A stretch of 21,459 nucleotides of DNA from Ramlibacter tataouinensis (GTDB taxonomy: Bacteria; Pseudomonadota; Gammaproteobacteria; Burkholderiales; Burkholderiaceae_C): assembly GCA_002427815.1 (NCBI GenBank), contig DIZF01000048.1:1-21459 (forward strand). Direction: 5' to 3'. The notes beneath the pieces were generated by a model. It worked only from the letters and a program-made list of their open reading frames with translations. It was not told the origin of the DNA and ran no database searches. A program made the position numbers and the translations under genes. This document shows, piece after piece, positions 15,295-21,459 of this stretch (position 1 is its first letter; each line of letters begins with the position of its first letter).

Positions 15295-15726
15295 TCAGGC
15301 CAGCAGGTGGCGAACGACATAGACAGTGGCAAACCCGGTTCCCATGAAAGCCAGCGTTGCCGCCAGGGAGCGGGGCGACAAGCGCGACAACCCGCATACA
15401 CCGTGACCGCTGGTGCAGCCGGAGCCATACCTCGTACCCCATCCCACCAGCAGACCGGCCACCAGGAGCACGGCCGCACTGGCTTCGATGCGCGGTGTTT
15501 CCGGGGCGGCGAACAGGGCCCATAGCGCGGGCGCCACCAGCAACCCAGCCAGGAACGCGAGGCGCCAGCCGGCATCGCCACCGCGCGGCCGGATCAACCC
15601 GCCCAGAATGCCGCTGATACCCAGCAGCCGTCCGCTGAACAGGACGAACAGGGCCGATGCCAGCCCCAGCAGGACGCCTCCCGCCAGCGAGGACCAGGGC
15701 GTGAAGTGGTTCCAGTCGATACTCAT
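15295..15726 (-). CDS. YeeE/YedE-family half-transporter (PmpA-like)
   Basis: Inner-membrane protein of 143 residues, the other half of the split YeeE/YedE transporter. It has spans around 13-42, 55-73 and 84-97, then the signature GSGCTSGHGVCGLSR with Cys104 and Cys111, the cysteines implicated in thiosulfate relay in YeeE. I chose the ATG at 15726 (MSIDWNHFTPW) because AAGGAAA lies 6-12 nt upstream and the first span begins soon after; a longer frame adds only unlikely sequence. A candidate -10 box (TATAAT on the minus strand, 15933-15938) would leave a leader of about 200 nt containing a short unassigned frame. Confidence 0.92.
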   Translation of the reverse strand: MSIDWNHFTPWSSLAGGVLLGLASALFVLFSGRLLGISGILGGLIRPRGGDAGWRLAFLAGLLVAPALWALFAAPETPRIEASAAVLLVAGLLVGWGTRYGSGCTSGHGVCGLSRLSPRSLAATLAFMGTGFATVYVVRHLLA

Positions 15727-15736
15727 GTGCGTTTCC

Positions 15737-15928
15737 TTATCGGTCGGGCCGGCTGGCAAGACCCGGTGTGCAATACCTGCGGCATGGCAGGAGCCTGTGG
15801 GGGCTCGCAAGCCACTGGTAGATGTTCGCGTCCACGGCATCGCGCAGCGCGTCCAGCTCGATCACGGCATCTTCAGATATGTTTTCGAGATTCCGGTTTT
15901 GATCCTGAGCAATCTTTTGCCACGGCAA
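15737..15928 (-). other. short unassigned frame just upstream of the YeeE pair
   Basis: A 63-codon frame with a TTG start. Its middle part (SEDAVIELDALRDAVDANIYQWLASP) uses G/C third positions as real genes here do. Its TAA lies 10 nt before the PmpA-like ATG and overlaps that gene's ribosome site. The C-terminal third looks non-coding, there is no ribosome site, and I recognise no family. It could be the remnant of a lost gene or an upstream leader frame. Confidence 0.2.
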
Positions 15929-16271
15929 ACAGATTATATTTTCATAAATTACTGAATCTCTATGTTGAAATACGAAGATTCAAGCATGGAATCGACCGTC
16001 CGGTCGCTTTTCGCTGCCATCAAGGGGCCCATGAGCTCGTCGCGTACCAACAGCCGGGTTCGGCCTGCGCCATCGTCGCCTCGGTAACGGGCTTCAGGCG
16101 GTCGCACCGCCATCGCGATGCCGGGCTGCACGCGATCCGCAAGCTGCTGGAGTTGCCGGTGTCGACGCGATTGTTTGTTTGCGCCGCAGCGGGCGCCTGC
16201 CACCGTCGGAAGACAACGGCGTTTCCTGTCTCGAGATTCCGCTCAGCACACTCCAGGGCCTGTGAACGGTC
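15929..16271. other. stretch without a recognisable gene
   Basis: The region is AT-rich at 15930-15985 and GC-rich after that. It has a perfect 7-bp inverted repeat, TGAATCT (15953-15959) with AGATTCA (15976-15982), and a minus-strand TATAAT at 15933-15938. Frames on both strands give no family I know. Related loci often carry a rhodanese or other sulfurtransferase at such a place, but I see no CxxGx[RT]-type active loop in any frame. Confidence 0.5.
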
Positions 16272-16562
16272 CTAGGTGATGCGGCCGATCAGCCTTTCCA
16301 TCTCCGCCATGAGCGGTGCCAGCTTGGCCTGCGTCTGGTCGCCACCGCCCAGATGGGCTTCGACCTCTTGCTGAACCAGGCAGACGGTCATGTGCACATA
16401 GGTGCTGTCCAGGGCCTTGCGCACGGCCGAGAGCTGCTGCGCCACCTTCACACAGGACTCGCCCCCTTCCACCATGCGCTGGACCCCGCGCAGCTGGCCT
16501 TCGGCGCGCTTGAGGCGGTTGACGATGTCGGCGCGGGCGGTCGGATTGTCCAATGAAGCCAT
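16272..16562 (-). CDS. CsoR/DUF156-family metal- or thiol-sensing repressor
   Basis: All-helical DNA-binding repressor of 96 residues from the CsoR/RcnR/FrmR/CstR family. It shows the family core DIVNRLKRAEGQLRGVQRMVEGGESCVKVAQQLSAVRKALDS. Cys37 is the conserved N-terminal ligand. The second helix then reads TYVHMTVCLVQQEVEAH: His57 and Cys61 fall 20 and 24 residues after Cys37. In copper-type CsoR the His and Cys fall at +25 and +29, and in persulfide-type CstR the Cys is at +29. Both usual positions are non-ligand here (Leu62, Glu66). The ATG at 16562 has a GGAG upstream within a palindrome. A longer frame exists but lacks family similarity. It lies among sulfur-transport genes and an RND pump, which it probably controls. 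Confidence 0.92.
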   Translation of the reverse strand: MASLDNPTARADIVNRLKRAEGQLRGVQRMVEGGESCVKVAQQLSAVRKALDSTYVHMTVCLVQQEVEAHLGGGDQTQAKLAPLMAEMERLIGRIT

Positions 16563-16569
16563 CAGTCGG

Positions 16570-16581
16570 TTCTCCGGAGAA
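16570..16581. promoter_or_regulatory. 12-bp perfect palindrome TTCTCCGGAGAA before the CsoR-like gene
   Basis: It begins 7 bp before the ATG of the repressor and contains its likely ribosome site (GGAG). It could be an operator or a structure that gates translation; chance is also possible at this length. Confidence 0.4.
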
Positions 16582-16707
16582 GTTTCCACCGGCTTGCTGC
16601 GCGGCCGGCGCGGCGCAGCGCCCGAGCCGTACCTGGTGCCAGCATCCGGCCGCAGTGGCCGGCAGCAGCGATCCGGCACGAGCGCGTCACCGCCGTTGGT
16701 TCGCGGC

Positions 16708-16932
16708 TCAGCGCGCGCAGCTCGCGGCTGACTCGGGCACGCCCAGCTTCTTCAGGATGAAGCCAAGCGGACAGACCTGGGTGAACCCGAATTGCAGCAG
16801 GTTGGCGCCGACGAAGGCGGTGAACGCGAGAGCCCACGTGCTGAGGAACAGCGGACTGCCCTCGATGCCGAGCGCCAGCGACACCAGGATGAACAGGCCG
16901 GCAAAAATATGGATCAAACGGTCGACAGTCAT
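16708..16932 (-). CDS. DUF2892 (YgaP-like) small membrane protein
   Basis: Inner-membrane protein of 74 residues with two spans (about 8-24 and 31-50) and the family ending QVCPLGFILKKLGV, which holds a conserved cysteine at about 54. DUF2892 domains form the membrane anchor of the YgaP rhodanese and occur as separate small proteins in sulfide/persulfide-response operons. The start at 16932 has TGGAG 9 nt upstream. It follows the RND permease gene after a 69-nt, G-free-on-the-message spacer and precedes the CsoR-like gene by 145 bp. Its role is inferred from the family: a partner for persulfide handling at the membrane. The fully separate rhodanese that would complete YgaP is not seen. Confidence 0.87.
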   Translation of the reverse strand: MTVDRLIHIFAGLFILVSLALGIEGSPLFLSTWALAFTAFVGANLLQFGFTQVCPLGFILKKLGVPESAASCAR

Positions 16933-16942
16933 GATGGTCTCC

Positions 16943-16991
16943 AGTAGAAATAAAGAGTGGAAAGGGTGGGTGGATGGGTGGTGAGTGGGAG
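16943..16991 (-). promoter_or_regulatory. 49-nt C-rich, G-free leader before the DUF2892 gene
   Basis: The transcript between the RND permease stop and the DUF2892 start has no G over 49 nt and many CC/CCC runs, the composition of a Rho-utilisation site. The opposite DNA strand has four GGG runs (16964-16989) with loops of 1, 5 and 8 nt, which could form a G-quadruplex. Either could lower expression of the genes after the pump. Confidence 0.45.
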
Positions 16992-17001
16992 CTGTGCTCG
17001 T

Positions 17002-20000
17002 TCAATCCGGTTCGGGCACCACGGGGCTGCGCCGCTGGTACAGCGAGTAATACAGGACCGGGATCACCACCAGCGTGAGCACCGTGGACACCAGGATGCC
17101 GAAGATCAGCGAGACCGCGAGGCCATTGAAGATCGGGTCGTCCAGGATGAAGAAGGCGCCGATCATGGCCGCCAGCCCCGTGAGCGCGATGGGCTGGGCA
17201 CGCACCGCGGCGGCATCGACGACCGCCTGGCGCAGCGGCCGTCCCAGCGCCACCTGCAGCTCGATGAAATCCACCAGCAGGATGGAGTTGCGCACGATGA
17301 TGCCGGCCAGCGCGATCATGCCGATCATGCTGGTGGCGGTGAACTGCGCCCCCAGCAACGCGTGGCCCGGCATCACGCCGATCATCGTGAGCGGGATCGG
17401 TGCCATGATGACCAGCGGCGTGAGGTAGCTGCGGAACTGGGCCACCACCAACAGGTAGATCAGGATGAGGCCGACGGCATAGGCTGCGCCCATGTCGCGG
17501 AAGGTTTCATAGGTGATCTGCCATTCGCCATCCCATTTGATGGCATAGTGCCGGTAACTGTCGGCAGGCTGGCGAATCCAGTATTCATCCAGCGGACCGG
17601 TGCCGGGCAGCGCTGCCTGCGCCAGCCTGTGCCGGATCGCGAACAGGCCGTACAGCGGCGAATCGAGCCGGCCCGCCATGTCGCCGAACACATAGCTCAC
17701 CGGCAGCAGGTCCTTGCTGTACAGCGGCTTGTCGATCACGTCGCGTTCCACCTGGACCAGTTCCGACAGCGGGACGACCTGGCCATTCGCCGCGCGCATC
17801 GGGAGGGCGAGCAGAGCGTCGATGCCGATCTGGTCGACACGCGGCAGCTGCAGCCGCACCGGCACGGGGTATTTGCTCTGGCCGTCATGGAGGTAAGCCG
17901 CGTCGACGCCGGACAGCGCGCCCTGGACGGTCTGGGCCACCGCCGCGACCGGGATGCCTAGCGACTCCGCGCGTTGCCGGCGCACCGTCAGCCGCGCGCG
18001 GGGCGCGTTCTCCTTCAGGCTGGTGTCGATGCCGACGATGTCGGGCGTGCCGGCGAACGCACCGGCGATGCGCCCTGCCAGTGCCTGCCGACCGGCTTCA
18101 TCGGGACCATAGACTTCGGCCACCAGCGGGCTCATCACCGGCGGGCCCGGCGGCACTTCCACCACCTGGATGCGGGCATGGTGCTGCGCGGCTATGGCTT
18201 CGAGTTGCGGGCGCAGGCGCTGCGCGATCGCGTGGCTCTGCTCCGACCGGTGGTGCTTGTCCACGAGGTTCACCTGCAGGTCGCCCTGCTCGGCGTCGGC
18301 GCGCAGGTAGTACTGTCGCACCAGCCCGTTGAAGGTGATCGGACTGGCGGTGCCGGCGTAGCCCTGCAGGTCGCGCACCTCGGGCTGGCGCGCCAGGAAG
18401 GCACCCATGTCGTGCAGCGCGGCGGCCGTGCTTTCCAACGGCGTTCCGGCGGGCATGTCGACCACCACCTGGAACTCGCTCTTGTTGTCGAAGGGCAGCA
18501 TCTTGAGCACCACCCACTGCACACCGGCCAGGCCGGCGGACAGCATCAGCGCGACCAGGATGCCGCCCAACAGCAGCCAGCGCTTGCGCGCGCTGGACAG
18601 CAGCGGCATCAGCAGCGCACCGAAAAAGCGCTCCAGGCGGCGACGGAACGCCTGCGCCACCCCACCCGAGTGACCGACGGGGTGCGCCTTCATCAGCTTG
18701 AGCGCGAGCCACGGCGTCACCGTGAACGCGATCGCCAGGGAGATTGCCATGCCCAGGCTCGAGTTGATCGGGATCGGGCTCATGTAGGGCCCCATCAGTC
18801 CGCTCACGAACGCCATCGGCAACAGCGCCGCGATGACGGTGAGTGTCGCGAGGATGGTGGGTCCGCCGACCTCGTCCACGGCAGCGGGGATGATGGCGCG
18901 CAGCGGCTTGTGGGGTTCCAGGTGCTGGTGCCGATGGATGTTCTCCACCACCACGATCGCATCGTCCACCAGGATACCGATGGAGAAGATCAGCGCGAAC
19001 AGCGAGACGCGGTTGAGCGTGAAGCCCCAGGCCCAGGAGGCGAACAGCGTCGCCGTGAGCGTGAGGATCACGGCGGCGCCGACGATCACGGCCTCGCGCC
19101 GGCCCAGCGCCAGCCCTACCAGCAGGATCACCGAGCCGGTGGCGAAGGCCAGCTTCTGGATCAGCTTGTTGGCCTTTTCGGCAGCGGTCTGCCCGTAATC
19201 GCGGGTGATCGTGCTCTCGATATTTGCCGGGATGACTGTGTTGCGCAGCGCCTCGATGCGTTCGCGCGCCGCCCGTGCCACCGCCACGGCGTTTTCGCCG
19301 GGCTTCTTGGTGATGGTGAGCGTCACAGCCGGGTACACCTGTCCGGCCTGCGCCGGCGGCGCGGCGCCCTCCTCGGGTGCGGCCGGGGCTGCGCCCGGCG
19401 TGAACCAGACATAGCGCTGCGGCAGCTGCGCTGCGGCCTCCACACGCGCCACCTCGCGCAGATAGACCGGACGGCCCTGGCTGACGCCGACCACCAGCGA
19501 GCCGACGTCGTCGGCCGAGCGCAGAAACTCGCCGGTTTCCACGGCGAGCATCTGCGCCGACCCACCAGACCCGTCCAACACGCTGCCCGAGGGCATGCGC
19601 AGGTTGGCTCCGGCCAGCGTGGCCTTGAGGCCCAGCACGTCCACGCCCCGTTCCCGCAGCCGCGCCGGGTCGAGCCAGATATAAACGGCGCGTCCCGGCC
19701 CGCCCGTGGTCTGCACTTCGCGCGCGCCGGGCACCGTCTTGAGCTCGGCCTCCAGGGTGCGCGCCACCCGCTCCAGGTCACTGGCCGCGAGCGTATCGCG
19801 GCTCCACAGCGTCACCCCGAGCACGGGCACGTCGTCGATGCCCTTGGGCTTCACGATGGGCGGCAACGCGCCCAGGTCGCGGGGCAACCAGTCCTGGTTG
19901 GCGTTGAGCACGTCGTACAGCCGCACCAGCGCCTCGGTGCGCGGCACGCCCACCTTGAATTGCACGGTCAGCACCGCCATTCCCGGACGCGCGACCGAAT

Positions 20001-20283
20001 AGGTGTGTTCGATGCCGGCGATCTGAGAAAGCAGCTGCTCCGCGGGCCGGGCCACCATGTTCTGGACGTCCGCGCTGGCAGCGCCCGGAAACGCGATCAG
20101 CACATTGGCCATCGTCACGTTGATCTGGGGCTCTTCCTCGCGCGGCGTGACCAGCACCGCGAACGCCCCGAGCAGCAAAGCGACCAGCGCCAGCAGCGGG
20201 GTGATGGCATTGGATTGGAAAGCAGCCGCCATCCGCCCGGAAATGCCCAGGCGCGCGCTGCGGGTGGATGGTTGTCCGGGCAT
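17002..20283 (-). CDS. RND-family efflux permease
   Basis: Inner-membrane proton-driven transporter of 1093 residues with the AcrB/HAE-like layout: an N-terminal span (NAITPLLALVALLLGAFAVLVTP), periplasmic porter domain, spans 2-6, a second porter domain and spans 8-12. The proton-relay pair Asp440-Asp441 is in FSIGILVDDAIVVVENIHRHQH (fourth span). Other family landmarks are REEEPQINVTMANVLIAFPGAA and SSLGMAISLAIAFTVTPWLALKLM. The ATG at 20283 has GAGG 7 nt upstream overlapping the adaptor stop; a GTG two codons earlier is possible. It is translationally coupled to the adaptor. The substrate is unknown; neighbours suggest a sulfur- or thiol-related toxic compound or a metal. No outer-membrane channel gene is in the window. 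Confidence 0.95.
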   Translation of the reverse strand: MPGQPSTRSARLGISGRMAAAFQSNAITPLLALVALLLGAFAVLVTPREEEPQINVTMANVLIAFPGAASADVQNMVARPAEQLLSQIAGIEHTYSVARPGMAVLTVQFKVGVPRTEALVRLYDVLNANQDWLPRDLGALPPIVKPKGIDDVPVLGVTLWSRDTLAASDLERVARTLEAELKTVPGAREVQTTGGPGRAVYIWLDPARLRERGVDVLGLKATLAGANLRMPSGSVLDGSGGSAQMLAVETGEFLRSADDVGSLVVGVSQGRPVYLREVARVEAAAQLPQRYVWFTPGAAPAAPEEGAAPPAQAGQVYPAVTLTITKKPGENAVAVARAARERIEALRNTVIPANIESTITRDYGQTAAEKANKLIQKLAFATGSVILLVGLALGRREAVIVGAAVILTLTATLFASWAWGFTLNRVSLFALIFSIGILVDDAIVVVENIHRHQHLEPHKPLRAIIPAAVDEVGGPTILATLTVIAALLPMAFVSGLMGPYMSPIPINSSLGMAISLAIAFTVTPWLALKLMKAHPVGHSGGVAQAFRRRLERFFGALLMPLLSSARKRWLLLGGILVALMLSAGLAGVQWVVLKMLPFDNKSEFQVVVDMPAGTPLESTAAALHDMGAFLARQPEVRDLQGYAGTASPITFNGLVRQYYLRADAEQGDLQVNLVDKHHRSEQSHAIAQRLRPQLEAIAAQHHARIQVVEVPPGPPVMSPLVAEVYGPDEAGRQALAGRIAGAFAGTPDIVGIDTSLKENAPRARLTVRRQRAESLGIPVAAVAQTVQGALSGVDAAYLHDGQSKYPVPVRLQLPRVDQIGIDALLALPMRAANGQVVPLSELVQVERDVIDKPLYSKDLLPVSYVFGDMAGRLDSPLYGLFAIRHRLAQAALPGTGPLDEYWIRQPADSYRHYAIKWDGEWQITYETFRDMGAAYAVGLILIYLLVVAQFRSYLTPLVIMAPIPLTMIGVMPGHALLGAQFTATSMIGMIALAGIIVRNSILLVDFIELQVALGRPLRQAVVDAAAVRAQPIALTGLAAMIGAFFILDDPIFNGLAVSLIFGILVSTVLTLVVIPVLYYSLYQRRSPVVPEPD

Positions 20284-20291
20284 GTCCACCC

Positions 20292-21377
20292 TCAGCGCGC
20301 CGCCGGGCGGGCGCCCGTGAGACCGGCTCTGACGGGGTCGATCGCCACCTGGTCCTCAGGTGCCAATCCCGCCACGACCTCAACGCCCGCCGCGCCATGG
20401 TCGGCGCCGAGCCGCACCGCCTTGAGTACAAAGCCGGCCTGGGGCGACACCACGTACACCGCCGTCAACTCGCCGCGCCGCAGCACCGCGCTGGCGGGAA
20501 CCAGCATGCGCGCGGCCTCGCTGCCGCTGAAACGCACGCGCACCTGCTGGCCTGGCGCGAGCTGCGCGGCCGGGCCAGGCGGCAGTTCGAGCCGCCACTC
20601 CACGGTCTGCGCCACCGCATCGGCAACCGGCAGCACTTCCCGATTCACCGGCTTGAACCAGCTGCCGCTGCCGTTGCCGCCGGGAATTTGCACTTCGACC
20701 TGCGCCGCAGCGCGCGCGGCGGCCCCGCGCGACAGCGGCACATGCACCACCGCGCGCAAGGGCATGGGCGCATACAAGGTCAGCAGCGGTTTGCCCGGCA
20801 CCGCCAGATCGCCGGGCTGCACCAGGGTTTCGCGCACCCAGCCGTCATACGGCGCCGTGACGCGGGTGAACGCCTGAGCCAGCGCCGACTGGCGCTCGCC
20901 CGCAGCGGCCTGGTCCTTCGCGGCCTGGGTCGCCTTGAGTCCGGCTTCGGCCGTGTCGAGCGCCGCCTGGCTCACGAATCCCTGTGCCTGGAGATCCCGG
21001 GTGCGCCGGGCATTGGCCTGGGCATTGCGCAGTTCGGCCTCGGCCTGGGCTACTTGCGCCTGGCTGCGCTGCAAACCAGTCTGGCTTTCGCGGTCATCGA
21101 TGGTCGCCAGCAGCTGGCCGGCACGCACCCGATCGCCGGCGGCGACCGCGAGCTGAACGACGCGGCCGCTCGCTTGGGCGGAGACCGTGCTCTGCTTGAC
21201 CGGTTCGACCACGCCATCGAACTCGAAGCCGACCGCCACGGTCTGAGAGGCGGCCTTCACCACCGCTACTTCCGGCGGCGCGGCATCGGCGGGCGTTGCA
21301 TGGGCGAGCACAGCGGTCAGCGCCAACAGCGCGGACACCGCCAAGGGCGCAAATGTGCGAGGAATGAGATTCGGCAT
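20292..21377 (-). CDS. RND periplasmic adaptor (membrane-fusion) subunit
   Basis: Periplasmic adaptor of 361 residues that links the RND permease to an outer-membrane channel. It starts with a signal peptide (MPNLIPRTFAPLAVSALLALTAVLAHATPADA). A barrel/lipoyl half follows (GFEFDGVVEPVKQSTVSAQASGRVVQLAVAAGDRVRAGQLLATID), then a coiled-coil hairpin (about residues 92-160, Ala/Gln/Glu-rich), the second lipoyl half (VTAPYDGWVRETLVQPGDLAVPGKPLLTLY) and beta-barrel/membrane-proximal domains. I chose the ATG at 21377 because AAGG lies 7 nt upstream and the signal peptide then begins directly; an ATG at 21398 would fall next to the predicted transcription start and has no ribosome site. First gene of the island, with a putative repressor dyad in its promoter. 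Confidence 0.93.
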   Translation of the reverse strand: MPNLIPRTFAPLAVSALLALTAVLAHATPADAAPPEVAVVKAASQTVAVGFEFDGVVEPVKQSTVSAQASGRVVQLAVAAGDRVRAGQLLATIDDRESQTGLQRSQAQVAQAEAELRNAQANARRTRDLQAQGFVSQAALDTAEAGLKATQAAKDQAAAGERQSALAQAFTRVTAPYDGWVRETLVQPGDLAVPGKPLLTLYAPMPLRAVVHVPLSRGAAARAAAQVEVQIPGGNGSGSWFKPVNREVLPVADAVAQTVEWRLELPPGPAAQLAPGQQVRVRFSGSEAARMLVPASAVLRRGELTAVYVVSPQAGFVLKAVRLGADHGAAGVEVVAGLAPEDQVAIDPVRAGLTGARPAAR

Positions 21378-21398
21378 GGGAAGACCTTCAGATACCAT

Positions 21399-21422
21399 GG
21401 GGAGTATATAGCATATACCCCC
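21399..21422. promoter_or_regulatory. GC-flanked, AT-core dyad in the RND promoter (putative CsoR-type operator)
   Basis: GGGG-A-GTATAT-AGC-ATATAC-CCCC: matching arms except for one extra A. G/C tracts outside and ATAC/GTAT elements are typical of operators bound by CsoR-family proteins. It lies between the predicted -35 box and the transcription start. Binding by the CsoR-like protein of this window is inferred. Confidence 0.6.
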
Positions 21423-21432
21423 AGGAGTACAA
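21405..21432 (-). promoter_or_regulatory. candidate promoter of the RND adaptor operon
   Basis: On the minus strand, TTGTAC (21432-21427), 16 nt, TATATA (21410-21405). Transcription would begin near 21398, leaving a leader of about 20 nt with the AAGG ribosome site of the ATG at 21377. Confidence 0.5.
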
Positions 21433-21459
21433 GGGTAGTCTTATCCAACGAGGTATGAG

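Noticed and set aside
15949..16203. 84-codon minus-strand frame and a 189-codon plus-strand frame in the gap
   Set aside because: Neither shows a known motif, good start or neighbour-like codon use; a rhodanese active-site loop was looked for and not found.
17974..20877. 967-codon plus-strand frame
   Set aside because: Opposite the RND permease and adaptor; rich in His/Arg/Gln with no recognisable domain, a typical GC-rich antisense frame.

Overview
The window is high-GC and densely packed. Protein families and gene order suggest a proteobacterium, most likely a betaproteobacterium of the Burkholderiales/Rhodocyclales type. The evidence is a lysine/alanine-rich histone-like SWIB protein, a GspA/GspB pair, a bactofilin and a YeeE/YedE pair. 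This placement is inference; no rRNA or tRNA is present to confirm it. I see no insertion sequence, prophage or CRISPR array.

Layout. (1) 1-1747: isocitrate lyase (aceA, minus strand), two short hairpins after it, and a long AT-rich dyad-filled intergenic region shared with a divergent EamA transporter (1748-2671). (2) 2672-3612: a gene-free stretch, then a histone-H1-like/SWIB chromatin protein with a 48-bp coding repeat and a strong terminator. (3) 3613-9460: a self-contained regulated locus. A TPP-dependent enzyme (minus) diverges from a TetR regulator (plus), followed by an operon of a Gfo/Idh/MocA oxidoreductase, a DUF993 aldolase-like protein and a TIM-barrel sugar isomerase/epimerase. 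The TPP/TetR intergenic region and the promoter of the three-gene operon carry nearly identical 22-bp dyads, which ties all five genes into one putative TetR regulon. (4) 9528-13970, minus strand: bactofilin, gspB, gspA/exeA and an MFS transporter. (5) 14035-21377, minus strand: read in transcription order, an RND adaptor, an RND permease, a DUF2892 membrane protein, a CsoR/DUF156-family repressor, two YeeE/YedE half-transporters and a TauE/SafE permease.

How the genes may work together. Region 3 looks like a catabolic pathway for a sugar-like or polyol compound: NAD(P)-dependent oxidation, metal-dependent isomerisation or dehydration, Schiff-base aldol chemistry and TPP chemistry, induced when a ligand releases TetR. 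The enzyme classes resemble the inositol pathway, but the proteins are not the Iol set. Region 5 looks like a reactive-sulfur or thiosulfate handling island (YeeE pair, TauE, DUF2892, thiol-type repressor) joined to an RND efflux pump. Its repressor has a cysteine pair spaced differently from classical CsoR/CstR, and a GC-flanked/AT-core dyad lies in the pump promoter. These two loci are the best candidates here for undescribed systems.

Start codons were chosen from Shine-Dalgarno (SD) fit, family N-termini and gene spacing. Family assignments come from recognising motifs by eye, not from database searches.
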